Assembly: GCF_000524195.1 (NCBI RefSeq)
Contig: NW_020170389.1
Location: 1,163,983-1,227,982 of the forward strand
Length of the DNA: 64,000 nt
From: Echinococcus granulosus
Taxonomy: Eukaryota > Platyhelminthes > Cestoda > Cyclophyllidea > Taeniidae
Direction of reading: 5' to 3'
Made by a program: the position numbers and the translations under genes. The notes beneath the pieces were generated by a model. The model was not told the origin of the DNA and did no database searches. It saw nothing but the letters and a program-made list of their open reading frames with translations. This document shows, one piece after another, positions 25,340-37,258 of this stretch (its first letter is position 1; each line of letters starts with the position of its first letter).

Positions 25340-28120
25340 TACCGATCAAATAGCGGTCCGACCACATCACATAGATAAACAAACAAAGATCACGAACTAG
25401 ACTCAGATAATGTTACTAGTTCTGTGTGACTATTATCAACAACATCTAAGTATTTGGTTTATTGGCATAAAATGGTGAGTGCACCTTCATTGAGTGTCAT
25501 CTGAACGAAACATTAGTATACAATGGCATCACTACGTTCATTTGAGAGGTTTTTATTTTGACACCAATAATTAGCAATTGTGATATGCCAACTTACCTAA
25601 TAGCTTTTTTAGGTAAGTAGCGGCATGCTGGGCCAATTCTGCGACTGCAGGAAATACTATTTGTACAATTCCAACGTTGTAGAATACAGGCTGCTTTCCT
25701 CATAAAATTTGTGTGATACAAGGGCGCAAAACTGAAGGTAAGATAAGAAGCAGCGATGATGCTATAGTGCACCCAAGCTACTCAAAAAGCCTATTCAATC
25801 ATCCCCATGTGAGCCTATTCGTGCAAGTCACCCATAAATCTTGTTTCCAAGGCATCGTAAAATTTTGTGATGCTTTTATTAGTATCCATAGGTGGTTTCG
25901 GTTTTTTACCCCATGTAGAATTTCGCAGCCTATATGGGCGCTAACTTATTGAGGTACCAATATTTAGTTCCCAATCATGTTTTGAATTTGTGGAAGTTCG
26001 CCTCATTTTACCTGCAAAAGAGGTAAGCTTAGTGCCATGACTTAGTAAGTTTTTTGCATAAAAGAGGATTATTTTTCTAAGAAAATGACCGTTTTGATGA
26101 CGACAACCCTTTATAATTGGCATTTTGTGACACAGTAGTTTTGTTTCGATGGTTAACCCGGGATTTGAATAACCACGGAATACACATGATAATTCCTACC
26201 GTGGCCAAATTCACAAGCTATCTTCGGTTATTAAATACCTGGACCTGAAACAAAGCACATACTTGGTATTCACAAAAACGGCAACAATCTGCACGTTTCT
26301 GAATAAGCACTGCAGATACGTTGAGATAATAGCGCGGAGACCTACCGCCACATTTGTGTATTCATGAAAGTAGTATGAATAGAATTCCTTTTAAATTATT
26401 GCATTTGCTGCCTTGAGCATATAAGAAGTTCTGTAAAAGTAGTTTCCCTGGCGTAAGAACACATTTAGGTCAGAATATAAGTGTAGTAAGTGGTTCACGG
26501 AACACTGCCAACATTTTAATTATACCTCAAGCCGGTCCTCTGATCATCAATTCTTTTCTTGGGGCCTAGTGACAGGGCTTAAAGAAATTAAAAGCGAATC
26601 GAGTCAGCTTCACACTTGAAAGACGCCTTGTTCTGCGCTCGGAGGCAATTTTAGGACAAAATGTGCAAATAGTGATTTAAATATTTTGATACAGACTTTC
26701 CAGAAATCCTGTTTAGCAGTATTTTCTTCGAATGCTATCCTTGTTGAACATACATAGGTGATTTTGTAAAACAATCACATACATTTCTACAATCTCTTAG
26801 AGTAAAAAGTTGACACTCATTCCTTCGACTCCTCCTGCACAGCGGCAAGTTGTTACACATGATTTATGTACTGAATCACTGTTGCATCCGAGTCTCGATC
26901 TCACATACGATGGTTCTCTCCTGTCAGTGTAATAGGCAATTAAAACTAGGACATTCCATCAAAGCATAGTAAGTGATCCATGCTACTTTCATAACCATAT
27001 ATATGGTCGTTCGTCACCAAGACAAGGCAAAAATTCACTGCGAATAGAGTGTTGACTCATTAGGGATCATATTTCTAGACCATCAGTGCTTATTTATCGT
27101 CCACTGCTCCTCTGTGCTCCCACTTGTTGACGTGGCTTCTAATCCTCAGTAGTAAATAAACTCGACATCTAGCTTCCTTCGAATTAAATTAAAAATCTCA
27201 GGCCATTTGTTTACCGCTGTGTTCTTTCAGCCGGGACTGTATGCAACCCAACTCTTATAATTTCTTTCTCGTTCCGAACTCCTTCAAATATCTACCGGAG
27301 GTACATACTTTTTGTTGCACAAGATCGTCTATTTTGTGTCCTTTATATAATTGCGACTTTTGAAAACTACAAAATATCTGAAAAAGTTGGCTCGAACCTC
27401 GCGTAGTTTATACTAACTTGAATAAGTGACAGTGTTTGTAAAAAGGTTGTCACCTGGCCTATGCGTCTCAATCGAACGAACATATAAGAAGAGTGCTATG
27501 AGTATTTTTCTAATTTCCCAAAAGGGACGGTTCTCGAATTCTTACATTCGCGTGATTAAACTTACCACAAAGAAGGAGTACGATACAGCTGTGCCGGGAA
27601 TTAAGGTCTCCTCGTGACCTCTCAATCAAATGTTCGCTATTTACTAATTCAATGCAACATCAAATTTACTAATCCAGTATAGGTCACGGATACTACTGGT
27701 TTTAATTATTGGCTGCAACCATTGCATTGGACTACAGAGTGACATTGCCAGTAAACCTAATCTGCTTACTTAACTGCATTCAGATGCAATCACTCAGGTT
27801 ACTTCATCAGTTTGTACTTTGTTGAGACGCCTAAGGTAAAACGCTACCCAGTTGGGCGGGTTAATGCGCAGAGCTGCTATCGATATCCCAACTGAGCTTT
27901 TGGGCATAAATGTGACAAAAGTGATCGCTGCCGAACAAGGTGACTAAACTCTGATGTGACCTAAGCCATTAAAGACTGAAAATTGAGGTAAATTTGGGTA
28001 AATGGTAAAACCTTTCACGTTGTCATGCCAAAGTCTCACATACTCTAAAGTTGCATTTTATTCTTGACAAGTACTGCAATGCGTTAGTTGTTTGTTTTAC
28101 TCTATGTTTTGGCAAAGGGG

Positions 28121-28195
28121 CCACCTAAGCTATTCGCGGGGTCTCCTGACCTCCGGGCAACGCCGGTAGTCCCAAGCCCTACTGGAAATGTCGGA
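28121..28195 (+). repeat. dispersed repeat family, fragment
   Basis: This is a partial copy: GGCCACCTAAGCT, then CCTGACCTCCGGGCAACGCC, then GGTAGTCCCAAGCCCTACTG. It matches the 5' and middle portion of the better copy at 43729-43894 and lacks the 3' GTCTTCAGGGAAGTCTC part. Confidence 0.5.
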
Positions 28196-28920
28196 GAGTT
28201 ACATTGGTAGCAGCAAAAAGCAAAAATCCGATCTCAAAGGACATTTATCCTAAATTCGACTATTGGGTGATAAATCTTAGCAGGGGGGAAGAAGTTCGTA
28301 TTGCTGCAGATGGAAGAGTCGGCAACAATCCATAACAAGAGGGCTGAAAATGACATCTACCTTAGGCAACTACCCAGCTATTAACAACGGAAGCGACACA
28401 TTAGCCATGAACCATCTGGAAAAGCTCATTACGAAGCTGTCCATAGTTCCTGCATAAAAATTTCAATTTTGTAAATCCGCGATACCTCCTCCACTTCTCT
28501 ACTAGCTGGGAGGAACCCAGATAGAGATTGTTGGGCAATCCTGAAGTTAAAAACAAGTAATAAAGAGGAATAGACGCGTTATACTTCCCTTACGGAACTA
28601 TGTCAGACCCATTCATTTATTATCTAACTTTGCTTTTATGCCAGTGTTCCTTTGACTAGCTATGTGTACGCATAATGGCCAGCATAATCACCCGTCCGCA
28701 AATCCAGTTCACAAGGAGAACGAAACTCCTGATCCACTAGAATTGCCACGAGGAATCAGTGACGTTGCGATCATGTATCTTCTCAGTTGCATGGATATGC
28801 GATGACTTGCATGGTTAACTCGTGGGTGTCTCCCTAATAGCATCGATTACCTTGTGAAGGCTAACGCAGGAGGTTAACCAAGGGAAGTCCCGGGGACGAT
28901 GTTCAAAAGAGGAGAGGGGC

Positions 28921-29042
28921 TATGTACTACTTTGATTGTTCAACTTTCGGTTTGGGTAAAAAAGGCAACCTAGTTACTCCGCCATTGTATCTTCACCGGG
29001 TGGACTGGCCTAGCCCTAGTTGAAGTCTCGGGACGCTACAGC
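28921..29042 (+). repeat. dispersed repeat family, internally deleted copy
   Basis: The left segment (TATGTACTACTTTGATTGTT) is shared with the sequence just before the copy at 30345. After it come CTCCGCCATTGTATCTTCAC, CGGGTGGACTGGCCTAGCCC and then directly GAAGTCTCGGGACGCTACA. The central part seen in other copies (GTAGGTTGGCAATACATATT and following) is missing. Confidence 0.6.
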
Positions 29043-30282
29043 ATCTTAGCATAACGGCCTTAAGTTATATGGCGTTTTTATTTTGATTTGTTAGTAAAAG
29101 CAAGTGAAATGTTTGGTTCTAAAATGTAGCTGCCGTGCTTTCAATCCTAATTCAAATAACATGGAGGAAGTACTTCTCTTTCCGCTTCTGTTCTAAAATG
29201 ATAGATACAATTGGCAAAAGCAGATAGTTATCTGGGGATTTTAGTGGCAACTTTATGGTAAGTAAAGGAGAACTATGGGCAACCTAAAATTATCGTAATT
29301 TAAACCAAACAGTCTTCCATGAATTAGTGTAAACCTAATATTTTGGTGTCACGCATGGCCACTCCGGATGTTTAGTCGGCAGGTACAGTAATCGCTAGGC
29401 AGCCATCAACAGTAACTCAAGAGTTAGCACAACAAAAATGGGATACGAAAGTTATGCGAAAAACAGAATGGTCGAAGTAAATGAGTTTGGACTTTTAGAC
29501 GCCATCAGACAACGCGATCACGCGTCAAACGACTGTCTCGGCATCATTACGGTCGTTGCTGTGATTGCACCAACATAAATAAGCTTTAACCTTGAGTGGG
29601 GACACGCGAGCCTGAAAATGATTGTGCGGAAGTTGCAAATTTGTTAAGAGTTCTGCTGTATTAAGCTCCGCTTTTTTACATGAGGTAATGTTTTATTCTT
29701 ATAAGCACAAAATGCCACAAAACAAAGAGCGCTGAAGTACTGTGCTAAAGGATTGTAAAAAGAGCTGGATTAGCAAAGAGCAGTCACTATAAAGATACAG
29801 TAGATAAAAGGCAGTAGATTTAAATGAAAAAGAAATGGCGAGAAGGGGGGGGGGTAAAAGCAATAAAGAGCTTTTGTTTCACCCAATGCGTAAAATCACT
29901 TCGAAATCAAGTAATCGCCACAAGGTGATAAATGAAGCATGATCGGACACTTACAAAACTTTTTGTTCAATGCAACCAATAATGGCATCTGCGACTATAA
30001 TGAAAGTTACATAAAAAATGACTTGTCAAACCGATGTTCAAAAAAAACCCATTTGTGCCGCTAAACCAAATATTTTAACCAACTACAAGGATGGAAACAC
30101 TTCATTTTGTGGCTAGCTTAACTGCACTAAGTTAGCGGAAGTATTAATAAGGTAATAGGGCGTGATCCTTACAAACAAAGCTACCCATTTAAGTTGAAGT
30201 TTATGGTAGGCCTTAACAAAGCTTCTGCGTTTGAGCTTAGTTCGGTTTTAATTTGTGATCTACACTATGACTATTGGAAACT

Positions 30283-30505
30283 TACAAGGGTGTCCACCCA
30301 GCTAGTATGTACTACTTTGACTGTTTGTTTAGCCCTTCGTATTTTTCAGGCGGGCACTTAGGGACTTGCTCATTGTACTCCCTCTGGGGTCATAGACTCT
30401 GGGCCATGCCAGTGGTCTTAGCTCTGCTGTACGTCGGCAATTTATATTCTACTTCAGTATTATCCCTTCTTTCGTCTCCAAAGAAGTCTAGGGGCGCTGC
30501 ATTGG
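30283..30505 (+). repeat. dispersed repeat family, long copy
   Basis: This copy begins with a left arm (AAGGGTGTCCACCCAGCTAG, TATGTACTACTTTGACTGTT) and continues with the common body: GGGCCATGCCAGTGGTC, CTGCTGTACGTCGGCAAT, TTATATTCTACTTCAGTATTAT, CTTCTTTCGTCTCC, GAAGTCTAGGGGCGCTGC. The open frame through it is incidental. A second left-arm-like piece (CCAAGGGTTTCCACTCAGCC) lies at 30583-30602. Confidence 0.65.
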
Positions 30506-30649
30506 TGGGAGCGTCGAGAGGACCCGATCCCAGAGGACAGCTAACCTAGCTTATGAGACTTTTATTTTGACTTATAAAACCACCAAGGGTTTCCACTCAG
30601 CCAGTATATGCTACCGATATCAAAAACCTTTCTATAATAGTTTTACTGT

Positions 30650-30800
30650 AGGACCCTGAGACTTCCCTGAAGACGAAAGAAGACTGCATACTGGAGCAGA
30701 CTGTTTCGTTGACGTACAGCAGGGCTTATGACTACTGGCATGGCCCGGAGGCCAGGCCGAGACGAAAGTGCAATGGCGGAGCACCCAAGTAACCCGTCAC
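30650..30800 (-). repeat. dispersed repeat family, inverted copy
   Basis: Read on the minus strand it gives GCTCCGCCATTGCAC, GGCCTGGCCTCCGGGCCATG, CCAGTAGTCATAAGCCCTGC, TGTACGTC, CAGTCTTCTTTCGTCTTCAG and GGAAGTCTCAGGG. It lies head to head with the plus-strand copy about 150 bp away, so the pair could fold as an imperfect hairpin. Confidence 0.65.
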
Positions 30801-33800
30801 CAAAACCGAGAGTTAGACAAACAATTAACCTATTACATTGTAACTATCTGAAGGATTATTTTCCTTTACAATGTGTAGTGACTTACTGTTTGATCTCTGG
30901 GAATACTGCACAATAATGAAGAATAACAAACAACTGAAAGGAATGCAAAAAATGAAGAGGAATTCTATTTACTGAAAAGTAACGCATGACAATCTGCGCC
31001 AATATGAACTAAACATTTAAACAATGAAATGCCTAAGGAGTACTTACACATACTATTTCACTGTGGCATGAAAATTATTTAATATTTCCTAATTCGATAA
31101 AACAAACAATATGATGACTTTAAAGACGGACAATTCTGCTTCTTGGTGGAATTAACTAGAGACTTGCACTAAAGACGCAGAGTAAACAGTAGAGATCCCA
31201 CTTGCAGACGGAGCATCGGAGCTTCTCGGAGAGCCGAATTTCGTGGTTCACTGTTGTGAAAAAGATTTTTAAGGCGGCGCCTTCAAAGCCCCACTTGTAC
31301 GTATTTACACGGTCTAAACCACGATTGATTAATCTGAATTATTCGAATATTTGAACTAAAAATTTATACATTTTGCATAATTTAAGCTGGTTACACTTTG
31401 TGTGGCATGTTGAACCACAATTTCCTATGGAGTTGGGGACCTATACGTCCGTTTTCTTCATAGAGTTGCTTTTGTTGCCTTCAAGTATTTAAAACTGCAA
31501 AATACGGTACAGGATTAAATAAAAGACCAGAAAAATTTATTTTCTTTCTCAGCTAAGGCGCTATCTGGTGATTGCAGGCACAAATGGCAGGCAGCTGTCC
31601 ATAGTCATTTAAACAAACTACTTTTTGCGTCCTGCTCAAGTCGATTACTTAAGCTACCAAGGTAATTAAAGGATATTGTTAATAAAATAATCAGGAATCC
31701 AATTAAAATGAGTGATATTTTCTTCAGATCCGGTGCACGGTGGCAAACAAAGCTCGAATGACTTCTAACTCTCTTTTAAAAAGACCGCACGTTCTCGTTT
31801 CGAAACGCTATATTCGTAGTCTACCAGTACCAGTCAGTCTGGCTTTACTGAATATTTTGAGATTTCAGTACAACGTTGGCCTTAAGAACAAGGTAAAGAA
31901 GAACTAGTGGATCACCTACGGTAAAAATTGCAATATTCAGCTCAATTTATCATTACCCAGAAACAGAAAGTGCACAGTGCAAATGTGACTTTACGCTCAA
32001 CTCACGTGAATTGCTTTCAATATGCCAACCGCCAAGTCACAAAAAAGGGTACGGAGAATTTTTTGATAACAATGAAACTATTGCATCATTTATTTGAAAT
32101 ACACAAACGCCCTCAATCCATAGCTACTCGTTTTAAACCACGATTATTGAATTGAGTTGTCACTGCATTTCTCGCCATATTCACCAGACTTACACGTAAG
32201 TAATGGCCTCACCATGTGCAAATTACGAGCTTACAACGAAGTGCATTCGTCTCTCCCAGGAGTGCCCGCAACCTTGGAAGGGCATTTCCGTCTCAGAGTT
32301 CTGGCAGTTTCCATTTCCCAGTTCTAAGTTTGCATAGGTTATTGGGATTAAAGACCTGCCGTTCGAAGTCCCAATCGCTTGTCTATTCTAGTTGGGATCT
32401 TATTAGGACCCGTTTTCAAACTCATGGATGACAGTCCATTAATGTCGTGTTTAAAGAAAGTAATCAAAGCCTATTAGCAAGCAATCAGCTTCTTAATAAA
32501 GTGTATTTAGCACTAATGCCTGATTCACTTAAAATTAGGTTAGAACCTCTAGTATAGGATTTTACAAAGTCATACTAAATTATAACCTAAAAGTTTAAAA
32601 TCGATTCTGTTAAGTGAAAAGATTGTTTAGAGGCTCAAAATAACTTTTGGCATTTATTTTATGTAAAACTCTTTCGTAAAAGTAAAACTGGTCGATAAAT
32701 TTAGCAGTTCTTTGAAAGTCTACATAGTTCACTGGTATAAGCGTGCTCCTAAGTTTAAGGCTCTTCATCTGATTTTGACCTACTCAAAATTGATGGGTTC
32801 TAATGGAAATACACTTATTTCACTTCACACATCTACAAAGATAAATAAATGTCTGTGCTCGTGCAAGCTGCATACGATCATTTCATTGTGCATTTACTCC
32901 CCGAATTAATTGACCCCTTTTATTTGTTTATGTGGAGCTAATTTACCACAAGTGTTAATCAAGTTATATCCAACTCGAGAATAAACAACGGATAGTCGAT
33001 GCAAAAAATGAAGTACTATCGCACAAACTAAGGGACAGTAAATACGCACAATATCATATGAAAGTATACCTACAGGCGGATTCATTATATTGTGTTAATG
33101 ATTATTTTGAAGGACACTAAGAAAACAGAAGTCTATCCTTAAGTTGTCCGATTATGCCGAAATTTCAGGTTTGTTTTTAACCTACCTCTTCGGAAGACAT
33201 TGGGTAGCAATCTTAAAAACCGACTGAGTAAAATATTTAAAACTTCATAATGGTTTGATGTGCACTATGTAAAATTGCATAATAAATGAATAAAGCCTCA
33301 TCGTCAAGCCGATAGGTACCTTAGCATGCTCTGAAGCTACTTTCTCTTACCTGGTTAGCCGATTTTACAGAATAATAATAAAGTACTTGTTGGAGTGGCC
33401 ATTGACTTGTAACACCATTGGGTTCCATACACACCATATTTATGCCTTAATGGTAGATCACCGTAAAACAGCTAACCTTAATGCCAAAATAAAGAAAAAC
33501 ACAGTTCTTCATGCTAGTCTATATCGCAGTTAAGAACAATAGGAAGGATTCCAGGCATGTATTTCGCAAATAATTCGCAAACTGTAGTGATTTTGCTGCT
33601 ACGTAGCTCCTATACTTGAAGTAATAAACTATGGTACGAAGTCGCACTGGGTGTGTACACGCGATGTAGTTCCGATTGGTTGCAAAGCCATGGAAGAAGT
33701 TAAGGCATTCTGACTTTTCCTCAAAATAGTCCAGCAACTTCTAAGTTATGCACTTAATCTTCTCGATTAGTCTTAATGTTGGCTTGGGCCAAAAGACTTG

Positions 33801-35080
33801 CAAATGTTTGATCCTTTTAGCTACGACAAAACGTATTTCGCATCCCCTCGAAGAGGATTTTACTCATGCAATTATGTACTTATATATATTTTCATTTGGT
33901 TCTATGCAGTGATTTCCCACATTACTGTAAAGAATTAAATCCACATACGGTCAGGTCTTTTGGATTAAAGTGACCTTTGGTGCTGAGTTATAAAAATGAA
34001 ACGGTCATTGCTCACACACTTTTAAGCTATGAGAGTATTGTGAACTCCGGTGTCATAAATTTTTATTAAATGTGTTTTTCTTCTGTAATGACAAAATTCA
34101 AGTTAGACACAAATAAACCGTGATAACTGTTCTTTTCACTGGAAACCCTAACCACCTCGTGTTTACGCGATATGTCAATCGAATCATATTTTTTTAAAGA
34201 TAGATGGCATGCTTACTGGCGTATTCGATATGCGTTGGAAACTCCTACTCAATTAAACTGTTTTCATTTCGAAGAGATGTATGCCCATCAAGGGATGTGC
34301 TTAATTGGCCATAAATTTACCCACTACTATATCGATATTGTTGACCATAAATCAGGAAATAAACATACATACCATTGAAAGGTTGATGTTTTCCAATGGC
34401 ACAAATCGATATGTTTGACAACACTGCCTTTCCAACTCCCATGCAGTCATCAATTCTCTCACATGTTTATGCACACAGTCTTCATCGGAGCCTCAAAGAG
34501 CCTGGAATTTAAGTGACATTGCAGAAGATGGCATTCTGGAATAGGAGTCCTTTTAAAATAGTTGCGATGATAGGAATAACCGCGGAAAGGTTAATTATAA
34601 GTCTCGACAATGAAGTACATTCTTCCAAAAAATAATGAAATTCTTGCATTAAATTTTAGAGGAGGGAGTGCGCCTGATGACATTTGAAGCTATCTTCTTG
34701 TTTTATATTCCCCAAAATACATTACAGCTAATTCAATTTCCCCATACTACAAACTGATACCTTAAGATGCTATTGTTAATTCTTCGAAATCAAAATATGT
34801 GTGTTGAAATTAGTTAATCAGTACTTAAAATTAATGAATGCGATTACGCCAAACAGATGTTATTATTGAAATTTAAACGAGCTAAAATGCAAGAGAAAGA
34901 CTTTTGGCTTCCAAAATCCAGACTCGTGGCTTATAAAACCTGAATTTTTGACTTATAAATGATCAATTACAAGTATGAAGGCAACCTAACACATTAAAAT
35001 GCTCAAATTAAAGCGTTGAGTATGGACTGAAGAAAGTTTTTAAGTAATACAATTCGCAAATTTTTTATTTAATTCTTGAC

Positions 35081-35250
35081 TTCGGTAACAGACCCCTTAA
35101 AGCTCCGCCACTGTACCTTCACCGGGGAGCCCGGTCTATGGGGCGTGCTAGTAGCCCTTAAGCCTTTCTTTAGGTTGGCAATACATATTTTGCCCGAGTG
35201 TTATGTCTTCTTTTGTCTTCAGGGAATTCGCAGAGCTGTCTTTTTCGATA
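35081..35250 (+). repeat. dispersed repeat family, copy
   Basis: Recognisable blocks in order: GGTAACAGACCCC, AAGCTCCGCCACTGTACCTT, CACCGGGGAGCCCGG, GGGGCGTGCTAGTAGCCCTT, TAGGTTGGCAATACATATTT, GCCCGAGTGTTATGTCTTCT and GTCTTCAGGGAATTCGC. It is among the best preserved of the plus-strand copies. It breaks down after the GGGAATT. Confidence 0.7.
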
Positions 35251-37078
35251 AAAGCGCAGTTATTGCAAGACCTCCTGCAAGGCTAAGAGACGTGCTTTTA
35301 AGTACGCCTCCAAGTATTTACTCTGGATGAACTTCAAATTTGGGCATTCAAATTGTGCATTGCAGTAATGCGAACGTGTGAACTCTTTATGCACATGTGG
35401 CATAGGCTTGGATTAGGATCGAGAATTTCGCCATTTTTGATTGATAACCGCACAGGATGCCGTCGTGACAACATTGTGACAGTTAAATTTGATGGGTCTG
35501 TTTCAACATCCCTCAGGGAGCATGAATGTATAAGAACTCACAAGCAAGTAGAAGTCCTCAAGTGGAAAAACGTTCGGAATTATGCTCAAAAATATCCATT
35601 TATGTGCCTTTATTATTTTGCAATACCTTTGATTATTTACCAGAACAGACAAAGATACAAGAATATTGCGGTCTCTGACTTTTGGTATATTTTGAGCACG
35701 TTAAAGGCGGATTGGTTCAGGATAGAACGTCACAAAATTTTCCGGACTCCTATCTCTAGGGCTGGATTTGATAGCTAGTTTGCGAGAAATAAAACAAAAA
35801 AGTATTGAGCAAATTTCAAACAAAAAAAGGTTGAATTAGAATGGCGAAATTAGGAATTGTGGTCAGCTAATATGGTTGAAGTGCCACAACGAAGACAAAT
35901 TTTTACTTCTATTGCTCCATTTGAATAAGTCTCTCTTTGCTAAACCTCTCAGTCAGATTTTGTTTCCGAAATTATCTATATAGCAGCCGAAAATGCATGC
36001 TTACTTAGGAAAAGCGAATGGACAGTCCTTTGTTATTCTATGTAATTTGTGTTACTTTTGTTAGTCATTTTTTGGAAACAAAACATTAGACCCTTCTGGG
36101 AATAAAACTAACAGTAATTATTCAAAAACTACCATGTCTGGATTAATTACTTGATATAGATTAGCTCAAATCCCAGGAAATATCCTTTGACAAAGTTTTA
36201 CCTAAAAACTTATAATATTCCTAAGCGCCTCAAGGGAACTAGGATGGACTATTAATTGAGTGCTTCAGTCGCTAAAAGTAGAACATTATGCAACACCATC
36301 CCTAGTGGAATCTGGGACTGAAGAATAGCACTTAAAATATCATACAAGAACTAAGGTTAATGTTAAGGTCATATACATTAAGAGAAATAGACCCCATAGA
36401 CTCTACATGTAAGAGTAAGTTTTGCTACTTCTTCCCTTCTAAAACCGCACGCTCTGCAGTGAAGTAGGCGCTTGGTTGATTGTCTAGGCAAAGCGAGGAA
36501 GTTGGTGATGCAGAAAACGTAAATCAAATCACAGTCGATGGATGCGCTTACTATCATAAAGGAAAACATAATCTAACCACCTTGTGACAGATCAGTTTAA
36601 GAACACTTGTTACGCCTCCAGAAGGCGGACAGAAGGTGTGCTTTTATCTCATAGACGCTCAATTAAATCGTAACCAGGACACCTTTTAAGCTCAAAAATT
36701 TCAACTACTGTTTTTAAACGAGAAAATAACACTGTCCCAAAAAATCATGCCGGAGAAGCCACACGAGGTCTTCGACGCACTAGAATAGCAGAAAACCAAA
36801 AAATACTTGTCCTTAAAAACATTATGGAATAGTCTTGACAGCAATGTTTTATCCTAATTTTTACCATTAAGTGGAAATTGTTATAATCCAGAAAGTCGGC
36901 CAATTCTATCCTCTGTCCACTCAAAAACAGCAGCAAAGGAAAAGTTGTTTACAAACATGTTCAAGTCATCTCGCAGAAAAACCAATCAATGCAAAGCATG
37001 ATGCTCATTGGATGCACGGTAAGACGCAAGGCCGGCACAGCCTGTGTACGTGACTGGTTCGTTCAGCCTACCACTTGA

Positions 37079-37140
37079 TTGGTTATCGAGGTAGTCAGCC
37101 GTTCATTTATACAGCGCTTGAAACCACCGTCGGCTGTTCC
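37079..37140 (+). promoter_or_regulatory. candidate core promoter of the PP1 glycogen-targeting gene
   Basis: An inverted CCAAT box (ATTGG, 37079-37083) is followed by a TATA-like ATTTATACA (37106-37114), about 120-180 bp before the ATG at 37259. GC content also rises over 37020-37160. Order and spacing suit a core promoter. No transcript start can be seen from sequence. Confidence 0.3.
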
Positions 37141-37258
37141 ACACGCAAAAGCGGCTGGGGCGCAGATTTTTCTCTCATGATTCGTTTAATTCTACAATTT
37201 GTCTCAGAATAACTTTCTAGCGAGTACAACCAGCACCCATACACCTCCCTGAAATTAG

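Larger units (their letters stand above)
25340..37078. other. intergenic, with dispersed repeat copies
   Basis: About 12 kb without a gene I can support. It contains at least five copies or fragments of the GC-rich dispersed repeat (28.12, 28.96, 30.35, 30.65 and 35.08 kb), listed separately, and a run of 10 G at 29845-29854. A 141-codon open frame at 35353-35778 lacks any recognisable domain and is treated as chance. The promoter of the ENL/AF9 homologue should lie just above 25339, but no clear element is visible. Confidence 0.5.

Noticed and set aside
35353..35778. 141-codon plus-strand open frame
   Set aside because: It has no ATG-context, splice-signal or domain support and has the residue composition of AT-rich chance translation. 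A frame this long is expected occasionally in six frames of 64 kb.
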